Assembly (NCBI GenBank): GCA_020746995.1
Contig: JAGPXD010000001.1
Coordinates: 558,001 to 622,000, forward strand
Direction of reading: 5' to 3'
Origin: Plectosphaerella cucumerina
Taxonomy: Eukaryota > Ascomycota > Sordariomycetes > Glomerellales > Plectosphaerellaceae
Length of the DNA: 64,000 nt
The position numbers and the translations under genes were made by a program. Shown here in pieces: positions 22,216 to 33,420 of the stretch; position 1 is the stretch's first letter, and each line of letters begins with the position of its first letter. The notes beneath the pieces were generated by a model that saw only the letters and a list, made by a program, of their open reading frames with translations, searched no databases and was not told the DNA's origin.

Positions 22216-25200
22216 CTACAGCCGAGCAGTGTTCGTCGAGTCGAGCGTCACCGCCGCTCCGCTAATCGCCTTCTTCCCAGTCTCAACAACAACCACCTGG
22301 AAGAACACCCTGCTCTTCTCCAGCCACATCTCAGTCCGAAGTGTCTGACCTGGCAGCACAGGACTCGTAAACTTGCCCCTGAGGTCCCGGTACGAACCGT
22401 ACTTCTGGAAGACGTGCTTTCCAGCAACACCCAGAGAGCACAGCCCGTGGAGAATGGGGGTCTTGAATCCACCCTTGCTGCTGAACTCCGGGTCAATGTG
22501 CAGAGGGTTCAAATCGCCGTTGAGACGGTAGAGCGCGGCCTGACCGACCGCGGTCTTTTCCTCGACAACGTGATCGGGCGACCGCGATGGGGGCGTGTTG
22601 TTCGACGTCGCCGGGCCGCGATCGCGGAGCTGCTTGTCGCCGCCGAAACCGCCGCCGCCGCGGACGAGCACGGTCGTCTCATTATAGAAGATCTCCCTCT
22701 TGTTCTCGTCGATTGTGGTGAAGCCCTGGACAACCAGGACGTCCTTGCCCTTGTCGACGACTTGGACGAGCTTGGGGTATGTGGAGAGAGTGCCCGAAAG
22801 GGGAATCGGGGCCCTGATCTCGAGGAACTGGTCCACGTGGAGGAGAAGTCGCTGGTCGAACTTGGTCATGATGTCTTCCATGTTGTAATGAGTCTTGGCG
22901 TTGAAGAAGGGGATGAGGCCGAAGACGGGCAGCGGTGTGAAGTTCTTGTTGCCTTCAAAGACAAGCGGGAGATCGGTGTACGAGGCACCGACGGACAGGG
23001 CGTAGAGGATCAGGTCGCGCTGGGCGTAGACGAACTTGGAGGCCTGAGGAGTAGCGGCTTGTGCTTGGCGGATGTTGGCGAGCACCGTCTCGGGGGTGTT
23101 GACCTTGGGCTCCCCTTGCCTGAATAAGGCGAGATTCTCCTCCACGGTCTTCGGATGCGACTTGGGTGCCGACTCGAGCTTTGCCAAGCTTGCTGCGACA
23201 TCTTCGATGTTGGTGAGACTCTTCACGCTGCCCTTCTGGACTTCCCACCGGGTCTGGCCGACCCAGCCACTGCCTGTCTCGTACACTCCACCGGTGATAT
23301 TCGCCGGCGTGGTGTGGCTTGCCAGAGCTGACACAATGGGTGCGACGTGGGCAGGCAGGAAGAGCGCCGCAATGTCGTCGCTGAGGATGGTCTTGGTCAT
23401 GTTGGTGCCTGCATTGGGCGCGATAACGTTGACGATGATGTTGTGTCGTGCTCCTTCCAGAGCCAGCGCCCGCGTGAGACCGATGATGGCAGATTTCTGT
23501 CGAGTACGAGTCAGCAGAGCATACTCACCGCAACAGATGAGAGACTTACAGCCGCGGCATAATTAGCCTGGCCAAACTGGCCGTAGATTCCCGTCACGCT
23601 CGTCGTGTTGATCACGCGTCCATACCCCTGACGCACAAAGTGCGGCCAGGCAGCCTTGATGTTCTTGTAGGTGCCTCCCAGATGGACGCCGAGCACGTCG
23701 TCCCACATGGAGACGGACATATTCTGGAAGCTCTTGTCCCTCAGGATGCCGGCGTTGTTGACGACAACATCGATTCTGCCGAAGGCGCTGACGGTGGCTT
23801 CGACGTTCTTCTTGCCCTCTTGAGCCGAAGCGATGACCGCCTCAGCTGTGCCGCCGAGCTTGCGGATCTCCTCCACTACGGCGGAGGGGTCGGAGATGTC
23901 GTTGACCATGACGGAGGCGCCCAGAGAGGCAAAGTGTAGTGCGTAGGCACGGCCGAGTCTAGTCACGGTCAGCGGGGTAAGAGGCGGGCGTTTGGTTGCA
24001 GGACACATACCCTGAGCCTGCTCCGGTGACAAGAACAGCCCTGCCCTTGAAAGAGATGGGTGCGACGTCGGCGTTGCGCGGAAGCTTTGCTCCCTCCTTG
24101 ACCAGTTCGAGGAAGTCTCGAGGGCCGGAGGCGTAGTCGTGCTTGTCAAAGTTGGTCACCTTCTGCCACTGGTTGAGCAGTACTGCTGGTGTCAGACTGT
24201 CGTCAGCTCGCAGGAGCAGACCGCTCGACCGCTGCCAGCGCAGCTTTGCGACCTGTCCATTGCCAATCTGATAACAGTTTCCGTTGTCCTTTGTGTTCCG
24301 TTCGTGGACGAGGTAGGCGATCAGAGCAGCGGGCTCAGCGAGGTCGAGGGCTGGATCTTCTGTGATGCTCTAGCGTCAGAGGCAAGGCCGTGATTGTAGG
24401 GCATGTTCGCACGTACCTAGCTGAACCAGCACGTTGGCAAAGACGTTCTTCTTGGCACCCTCCTTCGCCAGGGTGTAGCTATAACCAATCGGCGCATGCT
24501 TTGCGGCTGCTCACAAAGTCAGATATCGTCCATGGAGGAGCGAGCTGGCCAAGCACAAACCTGGGTATGCTGCATTCCCAGCAGATCCGTGCAGAGCAGC
24601 CGCAGACGACACGTTAACGATGCGTCCAAACCCTTGGTTACGGAATTGCTTCCATGCTGCGTTTGTGGTCTGTATGTCGCCGTCAGCCTCCTCCCCCACT
24701 GGCCGGGCAGTTGATCAAGGATGCATACCAAAAAGTTGCCCTTGATGTAGAACTGCGAGGATGCCGCCCACTCGGCGTCTGTGATCTGCTCGAAGGTCTT
24801 GGGCTTTGCGGGGAACTCGGCGGCGTTGATCAGGATGTGGACCCCGCCAAACGCAGCGACTGTGGCATCGATGATCTTGGCGCCATCGAGGAAGCTGTTG
24901 GTGTTGATGGCTGCCTTTCCGCCGCTTTTCGTGATGATGTCGGCCACCTCTTTCAGCGTCTGAAGTCTCGTGTGTTAGTTTGGTTCGCGGGGGACAGTGT
25001 CATTTGTTATGAACTACCTTCGCATCGCTAGGTTCGCCATTGACGACGACGTGGGCACCTGTTGACCCCATGGTCAGCGAGATTAAGCCCAGGGGAATCC
25101 GATCGCAGCTTACCTCGTCTTCCGAGCAGCTCAGCACAAGCTCTGCCGAGTCTGGGAGTCGAAGTCAGCAGTGTTCCTTCGAAGGTATTGTTCCTACATA

Positions 25201-25257
25201 CCCCTTGTCTGCGCCAGTCACGACTGCGACTTTTCCTTCAAAATCTCTTGCTGCCAT
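22216..25257 (-). CDS. Peroxisomal multifunctional enzyme (3-hydroxyacyl-CoA dehydrogenase / enoyl-CoA hydratase 2)
   Basis: Nine exons on the minus strand (25257-25202, 25151-25114, 25058-25018, 24959-24729, 24669-24561, 24506-24417, 24359-24011, 23958-23550, 23496-22216) give 867 aa, the size of fungal Fox2/MFE-2. Domain A (about 5-230) is an SDR with TGADKGLG and a YPAAK catalytic pair. Domain B (about 290-540) is a second SDR with TGAGSGLG, NNAG and YAAAK. The C-terminal hot-dog domain carries YRLNGDLNPLHIDP (about residue 760), the hydratase-2 motif with its Asp and His. The protein ends ARL, a PTS1. It would hydrate trans-enoyl-CoA and oxidise the 3R-hydroxyacyl-CoA for the thiolase. 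Domain A has NAAE where SDRs have NNAG, and it is more diverged than domain B. It is convergent with the regulator (127 bases). Confidence 0.93.
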
Positions 25258-25399
25258 GTTGAAAAGATGCCGGGGATGTGCCAATTGAGATCTGCGAAAA
25301 ACGTGCAGGACAGTCTCGGTGTGTCTCGTAGTTTCATGCGTTCTACAGCTTGGAACGCTACATGATTGTTATATCGCCTACGAGCCCTGAAGCTCCTGG

Positions 25400-25405
25400 C
25401 CGAGG
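25400..25405 (-). promoter_or_regulatory. CCTCGG (Far-type) box
   Basis: CCGAGG on the plus strand, that is CCTCGG read toward the multifunctional enzyme, about 145 bases before its start codon. Function is inferred from FarA/FarB specificity. Confidence 0.45.
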
Positions 25406-25617
25406 TCCGACAAGCAGGCCCTGAACAGGGAGAGCTGTCACTGTAGCATCACCGTGCACCGCTGCAGATCTGCCGCTGGGCTGGTGCCGTGCAAGATTGG
25501 GGCGCTTCCCCGGCATGGTTCTTGGTGGGCTTCAGGGGTTTTAGCGTCATCGGCAGTTTTCCCGGGCGGTCGGTCAACCCCTCCGGCAACAAGGCCTTCG
25601 GCATCTAGGGCTATTCA

Positions 25618-25623
25618 CCTCGG
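25618..25623 (+). promoter_or_regulatory. CCTCGG (Far-type) box
   Basis: A second copy of the motif in the same intergenic region, about 360 bases upstream of the multifunctional-enzyme start. Confidence 0.4.
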
Positions 25624-25668
25624 CTTCTAGGACGACCTCCCCGCATGACCACGACGAATGGCGATGGC

Positions 25669-27446
25669 TCAATTGAGAAGACTTGACCTCCCTGCAGCCA
25701 ACCGCGCCACCACCGCATTTACCCCAGATTCACTGATACCCACCATTGAGGCCATGTGACGCTGTCGTCTCCGTGCGGCCAAGCCATCGTCATCGATGGG
25801 TTGACAAATCCCCACGGGGCCGAAGGCGTAAGCCTCTCCGGCCTGCCAAGGCGTTCCGCCGGCGATGAAGTCGATCCACTTCTCTTGCATGGTGTGGGAG
25901 ACGGCTTCTGCGGCTCTGCTGTGGGATAGATCGTACCCTCCGAAGAGGAAGATCAGGTCAACGCCATGGTGTGCTCGGCTCGAGGACTGCCATGGATTCG
26001 GTTGGTCCACCAGGAATCTGAAGACGGGTGTGTTCGTCTTTTGGCATTGCAGCAGGAGCTTGTTGATCGGGGCACCGAATCGAACATCGTTGAGAAAGTC
26101 CAGGGCCCCAAGCTTGCAAGAAACCGAACGTTCTGGGGTGATGCCGTACATCTCCTTCAGGCTGGATGCTGCTAGCCCCGCAGCGTCGAACGCTTCAGTG
26201 ATGAATTCAGGGGTACACGACTCGATGCCATTCCGCCACAGCACCGACTTTATTCTCCCCGTTAGCTGCGCAAGCAACAACTTGGGAAGTTGGACTTACC
26301 TCATATTCGGTGTCGCCTATCAACAGACGGCCAACGTCACCGACCTTATTCTGCCATCCATCCAGGCACTCTTCATCTTGGAGGAAGAACGACTGCAAGC
26401 CAAGCTTGAATTGAGCTTCCAGTAATGTGGACACCGGTGCAGAGCGAAGATCCAACCCGCTGAGCTCCTTGACCGTATCGTCCACCCGTCTGATGAGATT
26501 TTCGGCGACTGCTCTTGGCTGAGGTGGGGACAGATGCAGCGTCCCCGACTGCAAGATGCACTGACGGGGTGAGGTCCCCATGATGAGATGAGCATGGCAA
26601 AAGACCGCGCCGGCACTTTCGCCTGCGATGGTGATGTTGTCCTATCAACGGTGAGCATTGCAGGAATGCTTCGCCACGGACATCGACTCACTGGATCTCC
26701 CCCAAATCCCGAGATGTGCGATCGCACATACTCAAATGCTCTTTGTTGATCCCTTAGGGCAAGATTTCGCTCACTCTTCAGGTCCCCAAATGCAAACATG
26801 TTTACTCTGTAGTTTATCGTGACGGCAATGATGGGCCGGCCCATGTCGATTGATCGTCCGACAAGGTTGGTCGGATCTGGTCCGCAGTTTCAGATTTGCT
26901 TCTTGGGCTGGAAAGCTGAACTTACCGCACAGTCCAGACGCGCCGTTCCCGAAGGAAACGGCCTGCGAGCCACCTAGGCTGCATCAGACCTTACACCGAT
27001 AAGCATTACACAAAATCTTGAGCTCATACCGTGGATCCATATCAAAACAGGCAGCAGTGTTTCGAGCGGTAATTGGTTCGCAGCCTCTGGAGTCGTGACG
27101 TCGAGATTCAGGCACAAGAACTCGTCTTCTGTTTGTTCAGGCACTTGTATTTGCGGCGGGATCCGGAGCATGTGACGAAAGTCGACATGGTTTTGCGGAC
27201 ATCGCGGCCTTGGCGGGGGGAAGCCATTCTCAGTACGGCCTTGCTCGTGTTAGGGGGTGGGAACACTGCCACATACCCATGGGCTGTGCAATCGACACTC
27301 CCTGTAAGCGGTTCGGGGGGTTCTGGATTCGCGAATCTCGATGGGATACTGGCGTACTGTAGGTTCCTGAACTGCCAGACGTTCGCTCTCGGGTGTGCAC
27401 CCTCGAGATGAGCACCTAGAGACGAATGATAAAGGCGAACAGACAT
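25669..27446 (-). CDS. Type-B carboxylesterase
   Basis: Six exons on the minus strand, 27446-27277, 27208-27030, 26973-26926, 26876-26692, 26641-26300 and 26247-25669, give 500 aa. The alpha/beta-hydrolase landmarks are the oxyanion loop IHGGS, the nucleophile elbow GESAG near residue 203, SVLWRNGIES, and AHHGVDLIFLFGGYD carrying the catalytic His. No signal peptide is evident, so an intracellular ester hydrolase is likely. The last acceptor is not certain: I prefer AAAG ending at 26248, which lies just after a CTAAC branch site and gives the family-typical EYESVLWRNG, over a CAG eighteen bases earlier. It is divergent from the C2H2 regulator. In this context it may release a carboxylic acid for CoA activation, which is inference. 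Confidence 0.88.
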
Positions 27447-27851
27447 GATGCGGCGCTGGCTCCGCGTCAGCTTTCTTTCACGTTTGAAACAGCGTCGAGA
27501 AGCGAAATGCCACAGCCGGGCCAGAAGGTTCATCCGACGCAGACGATCTAGGACGAGCAAGGCAAGGCTCGGCGCTTTTAGGGTCCCATCCCACATGTGC
27601 CCGGGGACCACCACTCCATCACCCCGCACTGGCCTCTTCCCCGGGTTTCTCGAGGTGGCCGTCCCTCCCCTGGAGCCCTGAGGGAGCGCCGGTACTAAAC
27701 CTCCGCTCCTCCACATCAAACCCCCATCCCACTTCAAGCTGCCGTGGATGATGCTCGGCACATCACCTCTCCACCTTGTTCACCCTGCACTGCAAACCGC
27801 AGACCTCACAAGCCCCACCAAGGTGGACGACGACACACGAGCTGCGACAGG
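27447..27851. other. Divergent promoter, carboxylesterase / C2H2 regulator
   Basis: 405 bases between two divergent start codons. There is no clear TATA box and no CCTCGG box. A frame that reads through upstream of the esterase ATG looks non-coding. Confidence 0.45.
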
Positions 27852-30800
27852 ATGAAGGTTTGCACGTACTGCCAGAAGACGTTTTTCAAGACCGAGCACC
27901 TGCTGCGACACGAGCGTTCTCGTATGATGGACCTGGCCTGTTCATTGATTGCCGTTGGCTGATCATGTACCACAGACACGGGGGAAAAGCCGTATCAGTG
28001 CCGCACATGTGGGCGCAGATATGCTCGGAGGTATGATGCACCGGTCGCCCTGTCTTGGTGTCCCTCGAAAGTTCTTACTGACATCGCCCCGCCAGCGATG
28101 TCCTGCTGCGTCACGCAAAGGTCTTCCACGGCCAAGACCAACCATCAAACAGTCGTCGGAACACCGTCAGCACGATCCCCGACACGCAGGGCAGCAAGAA
28201 TGACGGCAGCGACCTCCCGGAAGATGGTTCCAGCCGCATGAGCGAGGATGACATCGAGCACGTCAATGCCAACGGAGCCTCTCCTGTCCAAGAGTCCATC
28301 GCAGTACACCTGGTCCAAGTGGTCGACAACTCACCCCCTACACCACCAGACCCTCGAATAGATACCACGGAGCTGGACGCGCTTGCGGCAGCGTCGATGG
28401 TCCAAGCAAGGCAAGAGGGTCTGACCTGGTCTCCGAACACCGCCGCCTTGCAGGGCGCTCAGAGCTTCGTCGACCCTCAACTGTCCGTAACGCCCCGCGG
28501 AATGGGCGGAAGCATCCCCGAGTTTCCCACAAACCCCGTCTTCGCTGGTGGGAATGACGAAACCCTGCCTTCATCGGCCATCGGTAGGATGCCCCAGGTT
28601 TTGTGATGTTTGGGTACACATGGGAGCTAACCAGTGCCAGGCGGCCCCTTCTCCGCCGAGGGCCAGAACGTCGACAGTATCTTCGATATGTACAACAACA
28701 TCTTCAACTCAATCGACTTCACCAGTTTCGGAGTCGACGGCAACTTTCCCGCCTCGGGCATGAGCACCTTTGGATCCAGTTCGGAACGAGCAAGCAGCAT
28801 CCCGTTGGAACGGTTCGCTGTCGTCGCCCGGCTATGGCCCAACAACAAGTCGCGGACAGCCGATGACCACACCGCCAATCTCTGGACCGAAGTGATCAAC
28901 TTCAAAGGCGATAACATTCTGACGGACACGTCAATCTCTGAAACGTCGCCTACGCCGTCGATCAACAAGGAAAATGAGTTCCAGTGGGGCCTCGACGAGG
29001 ATAAGCGTCGAGATCTCATCCTCGAGTTTGCACCTGACCTGTCATCTCAAAGCGACAATGAGTCTGCTGCCAGGTTCCCACCCCTGCGGTTGTTGAACTT
29101 GGGTCTCGATGTCGTATTTCGACAGGCACACTCATTGCTGCCGTTCATCCATCAGCCTACATTCTGCGCAAAGTCGGCGCCAAATTCCGTGGTCCTGTCG
29201 TTGTGTCTCCTTGGTCTCCTGCTCCTCGACTCGAAACAGGCCGGAGGCCTTGCGTTGAGCTACCTCCCTGTAAGTACACTCGAACAAACCTAAATCACTT
29301 TGAGGATTTCTGCTGACTTATTGGTACAGGGCGTCACGCGCAAGTGTTGCCAGCAGTTGGGGGTGACTTCCTTCGGCCGGGGGAGCTGGGTAAAGCTCGT
29401 TGCCAAACTCATGTCCGGGACCGTTCTGCTCCTGGCCTGGACGATCTGTCCCGCTCGCGTAAGTTGCCATCTCGAACTTCCCCCCTTCTATGCGAATGTT
29501 CTGACGCGAAGCCAGGATCATCAGCATGAAATGCTGACGCGGATGCTCTACACCCAAGTCATTTCGGTACGTCCGACCCTCTTCAGCCAAAACATCCTGG
29601 GCATAGACTAACAAGACTCATGGTCAAGCTCGCAAACGTCTCAGGCATCTTCGCGAAGCCGTCTTTCACAATGAGCATTGAAGAGATATACGCCAGACTG
29701 AAGACGCCGAGCGATCCACACGCGCTGGCCGCGGCCCAGAATGACGATGGCCCCTGGAAGGCTTGGGCTCGTGTCGAGAGCCTGAAGCGGTACGTCACGC
29801 CTTGCCACACCATTAAGTCTCATTTACTGACAATATGTTTAAGGCTCATAGCTTCACTCATCACGACCGATGCTTGGTGGTCCTACAGCCTGGGAGAGAC
29901 GCCCCTCCTCAGAGCTGACAAGATCCATTTCGAGCACCCCTCAGCCCCTGAACTGTTCCAAGCCTCCTCGGCCAGAGTCTGGAGGCGTCTTACCACTGGC
30001 TCTTTCAGTACTACCATGATGCAGACGCAAGATGGCCTTCTCTCAGAGACGCAAAACACATCACCAGTCGGCATCGTCGGGCTCCTCTCCATCATCTGGA
30101 TCCGCATTCTTGAGATCCGACCGTACGGCAAGATACCGCCCGCAGCCGACAGCGCCCTCTCGAACGAAGTCTTCCGAGTCCTGGCACAAGAAGAAGCCGG
30201 CAAGGGGATTGGCCGGATGCTAAACGACGTCTACCTCACCTATGCCCGCGTCCTCCGATTCAAGAACCCAAACTGCATCGCCATGTGGCACTTCCTCAAC
30301 CTCAATCTCTTCGCAGACCTCGAGACCTTTGACCTCGCCGCCGGCCGCAACGGGGCCGACGATGCGCACGAGGCCCTGCAGAGGATCGCGGCATGGAGCC
30401 AGACATGGCAAGCGCGGCGGGCTTGTCTCCACGCGGCCGGAATCCACGCCTCCATGAACCGGCGCCGAATCAAAGACGGGACCATGCTTCACTCCGAGCT
30501 GTCCATCTTCTCAGCGGCTCTTGTCCTGGGTCTCTGCGTCTTCATGATGGCGTCGAACAGGGACGAACCTGGAAGTCCCTCGAATATGAGCACAGACGCT
30601 GAGCCATATGAGCTTCTCAACGACGTTGACTGGCCCGACCTCAGCGGCGCAATGAGCGCGACGTCCTTGTCGCCCGTCTTCAATGCCGAAGAGGTGCAAG
30701 AAAGCCCCGCTCGGCGGTTTGTCCGAGAGGGAGGGGTCGTCAGTTTCTCCGGTGTCATCTGCGACGGGGGCTACAACGCCGCCAAGATGATCTTGCTGGA

Positions 30801-30915
30801 GTACGCAAGCTTGCTCGAAGAGGTCGGCAAATGGGATGCCACGGGTCTGTGTCGGATTCTCCGGATCATGAGCGATTCGTTGCTCGACATTGACGACCAG
30901 ATGGATACGGGGTAG
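27852..30915 (+). CDS. C2H2 zinc-finger transcription factor with fungal-specific domain
   Basis: Eight exons, 27852-27921, 27976-28030, 28096-28583, about 28641-29269, 29330-29458, 29516-29566, 29629-29789 and 29844-30915, give about 884 aa. Two C2H2 fingers open the protein, CTYCQKTFFKTEHLLRHERSH and, after the linker TGEKPYQ, a finger beginning CRTCGRRYARSDVLLRH. Both fingers are interrupted or joined by introns that splice back in frame. A Ser/Pro/Asp-rich linker follows, then the fungal-specific transcription factor domain (from about 340) with VVFRQAHSLLPFIHQPTF. The acceptor of exon 4 could also be six bases earlier, at 28635. This two-finger plus fungal-domain build is common in regulators of catabolic or secondary-metabolism clusters. 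The target is unknown; it is divergent from the esterase. Confidence 0.87.
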
Positions 30916-31970
30916 GTCACCCTACTTTGGCGGGTGATTTGTAGTGAGGGGCCAGGCATCCTCGCTGGGCAGGAAATAGAACTGTCAGCACGTCTCAAGT
31001 ATGACTCGCATCGAGCCATTGTGCACGTCTGTCGGCCCGCGCGGGCGCCCAGATTCAGGACCCTTGACACCTTGCAGGGCTGAGCAAAATCATCAAGGAT
31101 GTTGACAACGTCTGAAACGCCCAGGGCTGCGGGAATGCGCGACGCGTGAGGCGCGATGCGCGATGAGCGGAAGAGTCGGATGAACTGGCGCCCTCTGCTC
31201 AAGAGCTGCTGTTTGTGCTTCCTTCTTGTACGATGACTTCAGTCCGGTCATCTTCAAGGTCGTGGAATCTTAGCGGTCCGCATACAGCAACACAGACGTA
31301 CTTGGCCTGGACTGACGCTTGATATCACAATCGACCAGAAGCCGGTGTCCACACTCCACACTTCACAAACCCAACGCGTCATGATGGTCATTTCATCCAT
31401 GGATGTCAACGAAGAAAGACCGAGATGATTAATCGGAAGATTTCCTATGCCAAAGTCCGACCGTTGTATACGCCAAGATAATTCTGTCGCACCACGGTCG
31501 TCAAAAGCGGGATCGCGGAAGCGTGGCTGGCGACGAGACGGGCAGGCCCAGCCATCACGGGGGATATTCGGGGAGGGCGGTCGATCGAATGACTCGAGAA
31601 GCTATAGCATAACTTCTAACACAGCACTCGGCATATTCCAGGACCTAAATCCGTCAGGTGGAGGCTTAACCTGGAAGATGGTTAGATCGTAGCCGTTCAT
31701 GAGCAGTGGATCTCTTCGATCACGACGGCTGTATGGAAGCATCAATGTAGTGAGGTGAACTTATAAGGTCAAGTGTTGGAACCCGCCAAACTTCTCATCT
31801 CTCCCCCACGGATATCGCACTCGTTGTGTTCGAATCCTTCCTTTCGCTTGGTACTGGAACATCACTTCCTCGCAACATTCTTTTCGCTGCGATCAACTAC
31901 TCGATCTTCCGTGACATTCATCAAATTACACATTCACTCCAAGATCTTCGTCTTCGCTCAGCACCCCATC
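30916..31970. other. Intergenic region, no gene seen
   Basis: About 1.05 kb between the C2H2 regulator and the secreted protein. The second half is less GC-rich than its surroundings. TATAA at 31762-31766 lies about 200 bases before the next start codon, with a pyrimidine-rich leader after it. Confidence 0.5.
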
Positions 31971-33282
31971 ATGCATTTCAATCTCAGCCTCATTACTGCG
32001 CTTTCTGCAATCCAAATTGCCGCAGCAACGCCTGTTCCTCAGAGCAATGGCGGCGGCGCCACTTCTTGTCGTTCTGAGGCGTTGACCGAGGACACCTGGA
32101 CCAAACTCAAGGTCGATGATTTTCTTCAGTCCTCCGCGGCAAACCTTACCACAAACAATGTCCAAGGGTTCGCCTCTTCATTGGGAGCACCCAACTTCTT
32201 CTGGTGTGTTTGAACATCCACGACCCCCGTGTCTGCCTGCATGCAACTCTGTGTCATGCTGACCATTCTCAGTGGCCTCGACCAGTTCTGCAACGCTGGC
32301 CAGCCATGCCTCCCCGTCAGCCTTCCCGGTTGGTAAGTTCCCCCCATATTGCACCCCCCAGCTCGACAGACTGAGCTCACCCTGTGTCCATAGGTATGCG
32401 CTTGTTGCAATCCAGAACTACAACAACTACATGAATGCTCTCAACACGGCTGTTTCATTTGCCGCCAGCATCATGGCCTTGGAGATGCCTGCTGTCATCA
32501 GGGACTTCTGGCCCGAGCCCGTTGACGACGCCACCCCTATGAAAGATGTCTACGCCATGATCACTCTAGGTCTGAGTGTGGTTCCTTTCACTGGTGCTAT
32601 GGCCAAGGCTGTCACAGTCCCCAAAGGCGTGGTGAGCTTCCTCAGCGGCCAGCTCAAGCCCCCTACTCCCCCCAACCTGTTCGTCAAGTGGAGCGATGTT
32701 GGTGCCAGCATCTCAAGTGCTGTCAAGGACTATCAGTCTGCCATCTCAACCTCGCTCAAGACCACTCTTGCGGCCGAGGTCCAAGATCCTGCTTCTGGCA
32801 TCAACGGCGTCCTGTCTGGTGGTGGCTTCCTGGGTGTTGCTCAAAACTTCACCCAGTCAGACATGCAAGCGAACATCATCGACAGCATGAAGCTTCGCTC
32901 CATTGCTCTCGCTCTGCAGGCACAGAAGGCCTTCATCTACAGGGGCTCCAGTGGCTGTTTCAACTCCAACAACGACGCCTCTAAGTTTTGTGCCACGGTT
33001 GACGGCGTGGAGTGGCAGTATGCTCTTCGCATGGGGGAAGACGAGCAGGTGTCGATTGCGGGCAAGATCCTTAACGACTACGGAATCCCCAAAGAGGTCT
33101 TCCTGCAGGGCCCTGCCAACTGTTTCGACGAGCACAAGGTCCAGCTCTTCACGCCGGAGTTCTTGCCGGTCGACCCGAAATCCCCTTGCATCTTCAACCT
33201 CCCCGTCTGCACTTTCAACAGAGACACTTTCCCTGGACGTACCATCCAGGAGAACTGTAGGCTTCAGGATATGGATGTTTAG
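31971..33282 (+). CDS. Secreted protein of unknown function (DUF7872-like)
   Basis: Exons 31971-32203, 32273-32332 and 32394-33282 give 393 aa. The first 19 residues form a clear signal peptide ending in Ala-rich sequence before TPVPQS. The 60-nt middle exon encodes a Cys-rich motif, GLDQFCNAGQPCLPVSLPGW, that is typical of a family of uncharacterised secreted fungal proteins which I recall as DUF7872. The central part is Ala/Ser-rich with two hydrophobic stretches. The C-terminal third has further cysteines (CFNSNN, FCATVDG, CIFNLPVC) that could form disulphides. No catalytic motif is seen. It is convergent with the dioxygenase gene (138 bases). Function unknown. Confidence 0.78.
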
Positions 33283-33420
33283 GAATTTGGAGTATGAGCG
33301 AGTGTAGTCAGAGCGGTCGATCAAATGAAAATTGGCATTTCAGAATTCGTATATCGCTACATGTGACAATTTCGTCTGCACTCAGCACAAACGCAGACCG
33401 CATCAGAGAAACTACATCTC

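Larger units (their letters stand above)
25258..25668. promoter_or_regulatory. Promoter region of the multifunctional enzyme gene
   Basis: 411 bases between the multifunctional-enzyme start codon and the 3' end of the carboxylesterase gene, both on the minus strand. It contains CCGAGG at 25400-25405 and CCTCGG at 25618-25623. I see no gene in it. Confidence 0.5.

Noticed and set aside
20157..23127. Long antisense frames opposite the Zn2Cys6 gene (20157-21338) and the multifunctional enzyme (22093-23127)
   Set aside because: Both mirror well-supported exons of recognised proteins and have no motif of their own.
31825..31845. Possible tRNA T-loop (GTTCGAATCC)
   Set aside because: The flanking bases do not form a T-stem, and no D-arm, anticodon arm or acceptor stem can be drawn upstream.
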